From Actinomycetes bacterium (GTDB lineage: Bacteria > Actinomycetota > Actinomycetes > Propionibacteriales > Propionibacteriaceae): a stretch of 64,000 nt of DNA. The notes beneath the pieces were generated by a model that was given only the letters and a program-made list of their open reading frames with translations, made no database searches and was not told where the DNA came from. A program made the position numbers and the translations under genes. Location: the NCBI GenBank assembly GCA_023458095.1, contig JAEXAS010000018.1, positions 1-64,000 of the forward strand, written 5' to 3'. Position 1 is the stretch's first letter. Each line of letters opens with the position of its first letter. Positions 16,241 to 24,046 of the stretch are shown one piece after another.

Positions 16241-19200
16241 ATGACCTCAGACTCTGCTGCGACACGTCCCGGCGCCTACCGCGCTGTGCCGACCACCATC
16301 GACCTGCCCGCGATGGAGCACGAGATTCTCGACTTCTGGGAAGCCAACGGCACCTTCGAGGCCTCGCTGGCCCAGACCGAGGGCGGCGCACCGTGGACCT
16401 TCTACGAGGGGCCGCCGACCGCCAACGGCATGCCCGGCACCCACCACATCGAGGCCCGAGTCTTCAAAGACGTCTTCCCCCGGTTCAAGACCATGCAGGG
16501 CTTCCACGTTGACCGCAAGGCCGGGTGGGACTGCCATGGCCTGCCGGTCGAACTGGCGGTGGAGAAGGAACTGGGATTCAACGGCAAGCCCGACATCGAG
16601 GCCTACGGCGTGGAGCCGTTCAACGCCAAGTGCCGCGAATCGGTCGGACGCAATGTTCACGAGTTCGCGGCTCTGACCCGCCGCATGGGCTACTGGGTGA
16701 ACATGGATCAGGCCTACTGGACGATGAATCCCTCCTATGTGGAGTCGGTGTGGTGGGCACTGAAGCAGATCCACACCAAGGGCCTGCTGGTGGAGGACTA
16801 TCGGGTCGCCCCCTACTGCCCGCGCTGCGGAACCACCCTCAGCGATCACGAACTCGCGCAGGGCTACGAGGACGTCACCGACCCCAGCGTCTACATCCGG
16901 ATGCCGTTGACCTCTGGCCCACTGGCAGGCAAGGCCGCCTTGCTGGCATGGACCACCACGCCGTGGACGCTGGTCTCCAACACTGCTGCGGCCGTGCACC
17001 CCGATGTGACCTATGTGGTCGCCACCAAGGTTGGGGATGGGACCGGATCTGGCCCTTCGACAGGCTCAGGGAACGCAGTGGTGGGCGAATCGTTGGTCGT
17101 GGCCGAGGCGCTGGCCGAGAAGGTGCTGGGCGAGGGTTGGGAGTTGGGCCAACGCTTCCTCGGTAAGGAGATGGAGTTCTGGAAGTACGACCGTCCGCTG
17201 GAATTGGTGGACTTCCCCGACGTCGTCGGCGGCACCCACCATGTGCTGCTGGCCGACTATGTCACCACCGAAGATGGCACCGGTGTGGTGCACGAGGCTC
17301 CCGCCTTTGGCGAGGTCGACATGGAGCTGTGCCGCGCCTACGGGCTGCCATTGGTCAACCCGGTGCGTCCTGATGGCACCTTCGAGGAGGGCATCGACCT
17401 GGTTGGTGGTTTGTTCTTCAAGACCGCCGATCAGGTCGTCATCGACGACCTCACTCAGCGTGGCGTGCTGTTCGCCGTCGAGCACCACGAACACTCCTAC
17501 CCGCACTGCTGGCGCTGCCACACCGCACTGCTGTACTACGCCCAGCCCAGTTGGTACATCCGCACCACTCAGATCAAGGACGCCCTGCTGCGGGAGAACT
17601 CCACCACCACCTGGTACCCCGAGCACATCAAGTGGGGCCGCTACGGCGACTGGCTGGAGAACAACATCGACTGGGCATTGTCGCGCAGCCGCTATTGGGG
17701 CACCCCGCTGCCGATCTGGCGCTGCGCCCAGGGCCATCAGACCTGTGTGGGGTCGCGGGCCGAACTCAGCCAACTCACCGGAACCGATCAGTCCGAGCTT
17801 GATCCGCACCGTCCCTTCGTCGACGAGGTGGTCTTTGCCTGCCCGCAGTGTGGCGAGGTCGCCCGCCGCGTCCCGGAGGTGATCGACGCCTGGTTCGACT
17901 CCGGCGCGATGCCCTTCGCCCAGTGGGGCTACCCGTGGACCGATGGTTCACCGGCGGAGTTCGAGGCCGCCTACCCGGCCGACTTCATCTGTGAGGCGAT
18001 CGACCAGACCCGTGGTTGGTTCTATTCGCTGATGGCGGTCGGCACCTTGGTTTTCGACAAATCGTCGTATGCCAATGTGTTGTGCCTGGGCCACATCCTG
18101 GCCGAGGACGGCCGCAAGATGAGCAAGCATCTGGGCAACATCCTGGAGCCGATCCCGCTGATGGACACCCACGGCGCCGATGCCGTGCGCTGGTTCATGG
18201 CGGCCGGCGGATCGCCGTGGGCGTCGCGGCGGGTGGGCCACGGCACGATCCAAGAGACCGTCCGCAAGGTGTTGATCACCTTCCTCAACACCGTCAGCTT
18301 CCAGACGATCTACGCTGCTGCCAATGGGTGGACGCCCGGGCTTCGACAAGCTCAGCCAACGGAATCGCTCGCTGCCCAGACACCGCTCTCTGCCCAGACA
18401 CCGCTCCCTGAGCCTGTCGAAGGATCGGTTCCTGAGCCTGTCGAAGGACTGCATGTGCTGGATCGCTGGCTGGTCAGCGCCCGCAATGAGCTGATCCGAG
18501 ACGTCACCAGCGCGTTGGAGGAGTTCGACACGCAGCGCGCCGGCGCCTTGCTGACCGACTTCGTCGACGATCTGTCCAACTGGTATGTGCGCCGCTCCCG
18601 CCGCCGGTTCTGGGAGGGCAATGCCGAGGCGCTACAGACTCTGCACGACACGATCAATGTGGTGACCCGCCTGATGGCCCCGCTGGCCCCGTTCCTCACC
18701 GAGCGGGTGTGGCAGGACCTTTTCGTCACCACAGATGCAACCGGCCCGGCTTCGGTGCACCTGGCGTCCTGGCCCACCGTCGAGGCGGCGGCCATCGACG
18801 CCGACCTCGACGCGGCTATGAAGCTGACCCGTCGCCTGGTGGAGCTGGGCCGCTCGGCCCGCTCGGAGGCGAAGATGAAGACCCGCCAGCCGCTGCGCCG
18901 GGCCTTGCTCCCGTCGGCGGCCATGGCGACGCTCAACCCGGCGCTGATCGCCGAGATCGCCGAAGAACTGAACGTCCAGGCTGTGGAGTCCTTCGCCTCG
19001 GCCGGGGATCTGGTCGATTACTCCGCCAAGGGCAACTTCCGAACGCTGGGCAAGCGGTTCGCCAAGCAGACCCCGGTGGTGGCCGGGGCCATCGCCGCTG
19101 CCGATGCGGCCCACCTGGCCGCAGCCCTGCGATCCGAGGGCAGCGCGGTCATTTCCGTGCCGGAGCTGGGCGAGGTGAGTGTCTCCACCGAGGAGGTGCT

Positions 19201-19546
19201 GATCTCCGAGCGTCCCCGCGAGGGCTGGTCGGTGGTCAACGAGCAGGGCGAAACCGTCGCCCTGGACCTGGAGCTGACCGCGGAGTTGGTTGCCGCCGGA
19301 CTGGCTCGGGACTTCATTCGCGCCGTCCAGGATGCCCGTAAGCAATCCGGCTTCGAGGTCTCCGACCGCATCCGATTGACCTGGAGCGCGGCCACCGAGG
19401 CCACCCGAGCGGCCCTGGCCGACAATGCCGAGTTGATCGCCAACGAGGTTCTGGCGACCGAGATGGGCGAGGCGGTCCACCAGGAGGGCTGGTTCGCCGA
19501 CGAGGAGCTGGGCTTCAGCTTCGCGGTGTCCAAGATAGAGTCCTGA
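16241..19546 (+). CDS. ileS: Isoleucyl-tRNA synthetase (IleRS2 type, GXHH signature)
   Basis: A class I synthetase of 1,101 aa that charges tRNA-Ile. Seen in order: the active-site signature, which reads GTHH (residues 66-69, bases 16436-16447) instead of HXGH; the CP1 editing domain; KMSKH near 626; and the C-terminal anticodon-binding region from about 735. ATG 16241 lies nine bases after the sequestered GAAGGA; ATG 16232 is too close to it. Two stretches of the protein are encoded by the window's short repeat family: about residues 271-278 within CP1, and about 700-736 between the catalytic core and anticodon domain. Both keep the frame. Upstream sits a T-box; two bases downstream starts a degenerate hydrolase. 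Confidence 0.96.
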   Translation: MTSDSAATRPGAYRAVPTTIDLPAMEHEILDFWEANGTFEASLAQTEGGAPWTFYEGPPTANGMPGTHHIEARVFKDVFPRFKTMQGFHVDRKAGWDCHGLPVELAVEKELGFNGKPDIEAYGVEPFNAKCRESVGRNVHEFAALTRRMGYWVNMDQAYWTMNPSYVESVWWALKQIHTKGLLVEDYRVAPYCPRCGTTLSDHELAQGYEDVTDPSVYIRMPLTSGPLAGKAALLAWTTTPWTLVSNTAAAVHPDVTYVVATKVGDGTGSGPSTGSGNAVVGESLVVAEALAEKVLGEGWELGQRFLGKEMEFWKYDRPLELVDFPDVVGGTHHVLLADYVTTEDGTGVVHEAPAFGEVDMELCRAYGLPLVNPVRPDGTFEEGIDLVGGLFFKTADQVVIDDLTQRGVLFAVEHHEHSYPHCWRCHTALLYYAQPSWYIRTTQIKDALLRENSTTTWYPEHIKWGRYGDWLENNIDWALSRSRYWGTPLPIWRCAQGHQTCVGSRAELSQLTGTDQSELDPHRPFVDEVVFACPQCGEVARRVPEVIDAWFDSGAMPFAQWGYPWTDGSPAEFEAAYPADFICEAIDQTRGWFYSLMAVGTLVFDKSSYANVLCLGHILAEDGRKMSKHLGNILEPIPLMDTHGADAVRWFMAAGGSPWASRRVGHGTIQETVRKVLITFLNTVSFQTIYAAANGWTPGLRQAQPTESLAAQTPLSAQTPLPEPVEGSVPEPVEGLHVLDRWLVSARNELIRDVTSALEEFDTQRAGALLTDFVDDLSNWYVRRSRRRFWEGNAEALQTLHDTINVVTRLMAPLAPFLTERVWQDLFVTTDATGPASVHLASWPTVEAAAIDADLDAAMKLTRRLVELGRSARSEAKMKTRQPLRRALLPSAAMATLNPALIAEIAEELNVQAVESFASAGDLVDYSAKGNFRTLGKRFAKQTPVVAGAIAAADAAHLAAALRSEGSAVISVPELGEVSVSTEEVLISERPREGWSVVNEQGETVALDLELTAELVAAGLARDFIRAVQDARKQSGFEVSDRIRLTWSAATEATRAALADNAELIANEVLATEMGEAVHQEGWFADEELGFSFAVSKIES
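17053..17075 (+). repeat. Short TTCGACARGCTCAGG-family repeat inside ileS
   Basis: One copy, reading TTCGACAGGCTCAGGGAACG at its core, is translated in frame as PSTGSGN within the IleRS editing domain. It is identical in type to the intergenic copies elsewhere in the window. Confidence 0.85.
18338..18448 (+). repeat. Cluster of three short repeats plus an 18-bp tandem duplication inside ileS
   Basis: One copy in the direct orientation (18338-18362, ending CTCAGCCAACGG) and two inverted copies (about 18403-18423 and 18427-18448, each CCTGAGCCTGTCGAAGG) flank a tandem duplication of an 18-base unit CTGCCCAGACACCGCTCY. Together they encode a low-complexity linker (LRQAQPTES, AQTPL twice, PEPVEG twice) in IleRS. 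Confidence 0.85.
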
Positions 19547-19548
19547 CC

Positions 19549-20208
19549 ATGACCGACCCGCTTCCGGTGATCCTGCTGCACTCTGCCGGCCGCACACCGC
19601 AGATGTGGCAGGACCAGGTCGAGGCGATCGCCACGCGAGTGCCTGAAGGCAGCGAGGGGCCGCCTGTGGTCGCGCCGTGGCTGGCCGGTCTGCGGCCCGG
19701 ACGGCAGGCCGAGCTGTCGCTGAGCACTGCTGCTGAAGAGGTGCTGACCACCATGGATCGCCATGGCATCACCTCCGCTCGCCTGGTGGGGCACCAGCTC
19801 GGGGCGATGGTGGCCCTGCAGGTCGCCACCACCGAGCCGGACGCCGTGGCCGGAATGATGCTGTCAGGCGCGCTGCTGTCTCCCTCACCGATGGCGATGC
19901 GCATGCACCGCACCGTGATCCGCCTGATGCCCAAGTCGGGGCTGGCCGGAAGTGGCGCCACCAAGGCGGATCTACTGCGGGCTTTGGAACTGATCGCGAC
20001 CGCCGACTTCGGAAAGCGTCTCGACGCCGTCACCGCACCGGTGGTGATCGTTGCCGGAAGCACCGATCCTGGGCGCGCTGCGGCGTCGAAACTGGCCAAG
20101 GACCTCCCCGCCGGACGCTACGTCGAACTCGCCGGCGCGGGGGCGAATCCGAACACCGAAGCTCAAGATTCCTACAACTCGTTGCTGCTCGATTTCCTCT
20201 TCGACTGA
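19549..20208 (+). CDS. Alpha/beta hydrolase fold protein lacking catalytic residues
   Basis: A 219-aa protein starting two bases after the ileS stop, so probably co-transcribed. The fold is recognisable: VILLHSAGRTPQMW at the oxyanion strand, a nucleophile elbow, an acid-position Asp in GSTDPGR, and a final GAGANPNTEAQDSYNSLLLD. The elbow reads GHQLG, with Gln where Ser should be, and the usual catalytic His in GAGHxP is Ala. Two of three triad residues are therefore missing. It is most likely a pseudo-enzyme or binding protein, unless an unusual mechanism applies. Confidence 0.75.
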   Translation: MTDPLPVILLHSAGRTPQMWQDQVEAIATRVPEGSEGPPVVAPWLAGLRPGRQAELSLSTAAEEVLTTMDRHGITSARLVGHQLGAMVALQVATTEPDAVAGMMLSGALLSPSPMAMRMHRTVIRLMPKSGLAGSGATKADLLRALELIATADFGKRLDAVTAPVVIVAGSTDPGRAAASKLAKDLPAGRYVELAGAGANPNTEAQDSYNSLLLDFLFD

Positions 20209-20393
20209 GCCGCTCCAGCCGACGACCCTTCCTACCCGGCGTGTCGACGCGCCCATTTTTTCGTCCAGATAGTGAGTTTCTGAGTCCACCTGTTGGACCT
20301 CGCAGGAAATTCCCCGCCTGATCAGGCTGTTTTGGTTCCAAGCTCGGGACGCTCCCCCCATTTGTCACTGCGCAATTTCGCTACTCAGAACTG

Positions 20394-20423
20394 TTGACAC
20401 CGCTATCGGCCACCACGTACGTT
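20394..20423 (+). promoter_or_regulatory. Sigma-A-like promoter for the DUF485-symporter operon
   Basis: TTGACA (20394-20399), an 18-base spacer and TACGTT (20418-20423) lie in the 372-base gap after the hydrolase gene. This implies a 5' leader of roughly 150 bases before GTG 20581. I see no other gene or clear hairpin in the gap 20209-20580. Confidence 0.5.
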
Positions 20424-20580
20424 CCTCTCCATTCCGGGAACGGGCCCTACCGCGAGGGCGATCCCATGGCATCAGCAGCCCGCCGGAAGTCTCTATCGGG
20501 AGCAGTTGCCGCGACGAACCCAGAGGTCCGGCTGCAGCCCCGAGCACGCCAAACTCACACGCCTGAAAAGGGGGTGCGCT

Positions 20581-21027
20581 GTGACGCATTCAAACTCACC
20601 CGATGGTCCGCCCGAAGAGGACGGCCCTGAGTATCACCTGCCCAAAGACCACTGGCCGCTACCGGAGCTGAGCAACATCGAGGAGCACCCGCATCCCGAT
20701 GCCAACAACTACGTGACCATGCAGAAGGCCGACGAATACCAGAAGCTGCGGCACACCTTCCGCTCCTTCGCCTTCCCCACGGTGACCGCCATCCTCGTGT
20801 GGTACTTCCTGTACGTCATCCTCTCGGTGCTGGCCGTGCCGGGTGGGCCCACCCATGACTTCATGACGGCGACCGGCTGGGGCGGACTGAACGTCGGTTT
20901 CTGGCTGAGCTTGGCTCAGTTCCCCACCACCTGGATCGCGACCTGGGCCTACGTCCGGGTGGCCGACAACAAGTTGGATCCGATGGCGGAGGACATTCGC
21001 ATCAAGTTGGAAGGTAAGGAGGCCTGA
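20581..21027 (+). CDS. DUF485 family membrane protein
   Basis: A 148-aa protein with a hydrophilic acidic N-terminus, then two transmembrane helices (about residues 65-90 and 100-125) and the DUF485 features YQKLRHTFRSFAFPTVTAI and LAQFPTTWIATWAYVR. DUF485 proteins are almost always encoded just before acetate/monocarboxylate symporters, as here (stop and next start two bases apart), and are thought to be accessory subunits. GTG 20581 follows AAAGGGGG; the open frame to 20506 has no ribosome site. Confidence 0.85.
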   Translation: MTHSNSPDGPPEEDGPEYHLPKDHWPLPELSNIEEHPHPDANNYVTMQKADEYQKLRHTFRSFAFPTVTAILVWYFLYVILSVLAVPGGPTHDFMTATGWGGLNVGFWLSLAQFPTTWIATWAYVRVADNKLDPMAEDIRIKLEGKEA

Positions 21028-21029
21028 GC

Positions 21030-22619
21030 ATGGTTGGAAACTCCCTGCTGAACATCGCCATCTTCGGCGTCTTCGTTATCGTCACCTTGGGTGTGGTCAT
21101 CGGCGTCACCCGTAATTCCGAGAAGAAGGCCAGTTCGTTCTACACCGGCGGCGCATCCTTCTCCGGACGCCAGAACGGTCTGGCCATCACCGGCGACTAC
21201 CTGTCAGCGGCGTCCTTCCTGGGTGTCACCGGGGCCATCGCCATCTACGGCTACGACGGTCTGCTGTATGCCCTGGGCTTCTTCGTGGCCTGGCTGATCG
21301 CGCTGTACCTGGTGGCCGAACCCCTGCGGAACACCGGCCAGTACACGATGGCCGACGTGCTGAGCTTCCGCATGAATCAGCGTCCGGTGCGTACCGCAGC
21401 GGCCCTGTCGACCCTGATGGTGTCCTTCCTCTACCTGCTAGCGCAGATGGCCGGCGCCGGTGGCCTGGTGGCCCTGCTGCTGGGCGTCACCGATCCCGGC
21501 CAGCAGGCCTTGGTGATCACCGTGGTCGGCATCATCATGATCGCCTACGTGTTGATCGGAGGCATGAAGGGGACCACCTGGGTGCAGATGATCAAGGCCA
21601 CCTTGCTGATCATCGGTGCGGCGTTCATGACCTTCCTGGTGATGGCGAAGTTCGGCTTCAACTTCAACCTGCTGCTCAACGCTGCCGTGACCAACCCCGG
21701 CAATGCCGACGCCGTCAAGGCGATGAAGTGGGACGATGCCGCTCGCATGTTGGCTCCCATGGCCAACTACGGCAAGGATCCGCTCAGCTTCATCTCGCTG
21801 TCGATCGCCCTGGTGCTGGGCACCTCCGGTCTGCCGCACGTGCTGATGCGGTTCTACACCGTGCCCACCGCCCGGGAAGCCCGCCGCTCGGCGGTGTGGG
21901 CGATCGCCCTGATCGGCCTGTTCTACCTGTTCAGCCTGGTGCTCGGCTTCGGTGCCACGGCCATCGTCGGAATGGACGCCATCCTGGCCGCTCCTGGCAA
22001 GGCCAACTCTGCGGCCCCGCTGCTGGCCTACGCCTTGGGTGGCGAGTTGTTGCTCGGTGTCATCTCCGGTATCGCCTTCGCCACGATTCTGGCGGTGGTC
22101 GCCGGTCTGACCATCACCGCCTCGGCCTCCTTCGCCCATGACTTCTACAACTCTGTGTTGAAGAAGGGCAAGGCCGATCCGGCTCAAGAGGTGAAGGTGG
22201 CCCGCATCACTGCGGTGGTCATCGGCCTGCTGGCCATCGGCGGCGGCATTCTGGCCAACGGTGCGAACATCGCGTTCCTGATCTCGCTGGCCTTCGCGGT
22301 CGCGGCATCGGCGAACCTGCCGTCCATTCTGATGACCGTGTACTGGAAGAAGTTCAACACTCGCGGTTCGATCTGGTCGATCTACGCCGGCCTGGTCTCC
22401 TCGACAGTGTTGATCATTTTCTCCCCCGCCATTGCGAAGGACAACCCGGTGGCCTGGTTCCCGCTGACGAACCCGACCATCGTGGCTCTCCCCCTGGCGA
22501 TCATCGCCGGTGTGGTGGGGACGGTCACTTCCAAGCAACCTGCGGACGCGGACCTGCAGGCCGAGATGGAAGTCCGGTCGATGACCGGAGCGGGCGCTGC
22601 CGAGGCAATCGCCCACTGA
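21030..22619 (+). CDS. Sodium:solute symporter, ActP/MctC-like (acetate or short-chain monocarboxylate)
   Basis: A 529-aa multi-pass permease of the SSF family with about 13 hydrophobic segments. Early sequence FYTGGASFSGRQNGLAITGDYLSAASFLG is characteristic of the acetate/propionate/pyruvate symporter branch, as is the DUF485 partner upstream. It should import a small carboxylate with a cation; the precise substrate is inferred only from the branch. AAGGAGG precedes ATG 21030 inside the end of the upstream gene. A hairpin follows the stop. Confidence 0.88.
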   Translation: MVGNSLLNIAIFGVFVIVTLGVVIGVTRNSEKKASSFYTGGASFSGRQNGLAITGDYLSAASFLGVTGAIAIYGYDGLLYALGFFVAWLIALYLVAEPLRNTGQYTMADVLSFRMNQRPVRTAAALSTLMVSFLYLLAQMAGAGGLVALLLGVTDPGQQALVITVVGIIMIAYVLIGGMKGTTWVQMIKATLLIIGAAFMTFLVMAKFGFNFNLLLNAAVTNPGNADAVKAMKWDDAARMLAPMANYGKDPLSFISLSIALVLGTSGLPHVLMRFYTVPTAREARRSAVWAIALIGLFYLFSLVLGFGATAIVGMDAILAAPGKANSAAPLLAYALGGELLLGVISGIAFATILAVVAGLTITASASFAHDFYNSVLKKGKADPAQEVKVARITAVVIGLLAIGGGILANGANIAFLISLAFAVAASANLPSILMTVYWKKFNTRGSIWSIYAGLVSSTVLIIFSPAIAKDNPVAWFPLTNPTIVALPLAIIAGVVGTVTSKQPADADLQAEMEVRSMTGAGAAEAIAH

Positions 22620-22631
22620 CCGACGGAGGGC

Positions 22632-22668
22632 GGCCTCGTCAAGCCCGGGTTCAGCCTGACGGGGCCGT
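22632..22668 (+). terminator. Terminator after the symporter gene
   Basis: GGCCTCGTCAAGC and GCCTGACGGGGCC pair (with wobble) around CCCGGGTTCA shortly after the stop at 22619, followed by GTCCTTCC. A second weaker hairpin (AGGTGCTC with GAGCACCT, 22697-22736) comes before rarD. Confidence 0.55.
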
Positions 22669-22762
22669 CCTTCCCAGAAACACGCTGCGCCCGAGAGGTG
22701 CTCTTCCGGTTCGAAACGACGAGCCAGAGGAGCACCTTTCGGGTGTTTCAGGCCCCTGCGAC

Positions 22763-22768
22763 TAGGGT
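22763..22768 (+). promoter_or_regulatory. -10 box for a leaderless rarD transcript
   Basis: TAGGGT, exactly six bases, then GTG 22775. No ribosome-binding site is present between them. Confidence 0.45.
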
Positions 22769-22774
22769 GAACCG

Positions 22775-23707
22775 GTGGAATCGACCAAGCCCGGCGCCCT
22801 GGATCGCCGGGGGCTGCTGCTGGCCTTCAGCGCCTATCTGATCTGGGGCGCGTTCCCCTTGTACTTCACACTGCTCTCGGCGGCGGGACCCTTCGAGATC
22901 ATCGGGCACCGGGTCGTGTGGACCTTCGTCTTCTGCGGCGTGGCCATGCTGATCTGGGGCGAATGGCGCCACTACCGGGAGGTTCTGGCAGATCGACGAC
23001 TCTTCCTCGGGCTGACCGCAGCGGGTTTGCTGGTCACCGTCAACTGGTCGATCTATGTGTGGGGCGTCCTCAACAACCATGTCGTGGACGCCGCCCTGGG
23101 CTACTTCATCAACCCCTTGGTCACCGTCGGTCTGGCCGTGGTGGTGTTGAAAGAACGGCTGCGCACCACACAGAAGATCGCCGTCGGGGTGGGCGCTGCG
23201 GCAGTGATCGTGCTCGCCGTCGGCTATGGGCAGATCCCCTGGGTGGCGCTGAGTCTGGCAGTGAGCTTCGGCACCTACGGGCTGCTGAAGAAGAAGGTCG
23301 GCGGACGGGTATCCCCGCTGGTGGGGCTCACCGTAGAGACCACGGTGTTGGCGCCCCTGGCGCTGACCTGGCTGGTGTGGCTTCAGGCCAGCGGCGGCAG
23401 CAACCTGACTGGCCACGGCCCTTGGCTGACCGTCGGCTTGATCGCATCCGGCCTGATCACCGCCGTCCCACTGCTGCTCTTCGCCGCCGCAGCCAGCCGG
23501 ATCCCGCTCACCATGATTGGACTGATCCAGTACGTGACGCCCACCTTGCAGTTCGCCTTCGGTGTCTGGCTGTACCACGAGGCCATGCCGCCCTTCCGGT
23601 GGGCGGGCTTCGCGCTGGTGTGGGTCGCCTTGGTGATTCTCACCGTGGACAGTGTGCGGGCTTCGCGGGGCTCGCTGCCGGTGGGCGAGCCCGAAGTGAT
23701 GAACTGA
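22775..23707 (+). CDS. rarD: RarD/EamA-type drug/metabolite permease
   Basis: A 310-aa inner-membrane protein with ten hydrophobic helices (two EamA halves). The RarD branch is recognised from GLLLAFSAYLIWGAFPLYF at the N-terminus, EIIGHRVVWTF, the NWSIYVWGV helix, and the late IPLTMIGLIQYVTPTLQF. RarD proteins are historically called chloramphenicol-sensitive proteins, but their physiological substrate is not established. It is a single-gene unit that probably starts translation on a leaderless mRNA. Confidence 0.92.
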   Translation: MESTKPGALDRRGLLLAFSAYLIWGAFPLYFTLLSAAGPFEIIGHRVVWTFVFCGVAMLIWGEWRHYREVLADRRLFLGLTAAGLLVTVNWSIYVWGVLNNHVVDAALGYFINPLVTVGLAVVVLKERLRTTQKIAVGVGAAAVIVLAVGYGQIPWVALSLAVSFGTYGLLKKKVGGRVSPLVGLTVETTVLAPLALTWLVWLQASGGSNLTGHGPWLTVGLIASGLITAVPLLLFAAAASRIPLTMIGLIQYVTPTLQFAFGVWLYHEAMPPFRWAGFALVWVALVILTVDSVRASRGSLPVGEPEVMN

Positions 23708-23783
23708 AGGATCACACAGATCTTGACTCGGCCAGGCACTCCCTGAGTATCAGCAAGAAGTGCACCTGCTCAAGACGACGCGA

Positions 23784-23820
23784 AACCCGGGCCCTGTCGT
23801 CCGGCAGGAGATCCCGGGTT
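23784..23820 (+). terminator. Hairpin downstream of rarD
   Basis: AACCCGGG and CCCGGGTT form an 8-bp stem with an inner CCTG/CAGG pair. It lies 77 bases after the rarD stop in a 339-base gap (23708-24046) that holds no gene. Confidence 0.45.
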
Positions 23821-23982
23821 CACTTCCAAGCTCACCGCAGTGGCTCAGCTCGTTGTCCATGCTGCCACAAGACTGGACCGATTGAGGCGGCTCGCAGCTT
23901 GCCGACGAGCCGCTACAGACCCAGCAAATCGAAGGCCCAGCCGTCAAAGCTGAATGCTCCGCAACTGTCCGGCGGCGGCCAC

Positions 23983-24019
23983 CCCCAGGTCCAGCGCGCA
24001 GGGTGCGCCGGACCTGGGG
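23983..24019. terminator. Bidirectional terminator between rarD and the giant surface protein gene
   Basis: CCCCAGGTCC and GGACCTGGGG form a perfect 10-bp stem, extended by GCGC/GCGC inside, between convergent genes. Confidence 0.7.
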
Positions 24020-24046
24020 TGCGGAGGGCCGAGCCGTGGCCCAGCC

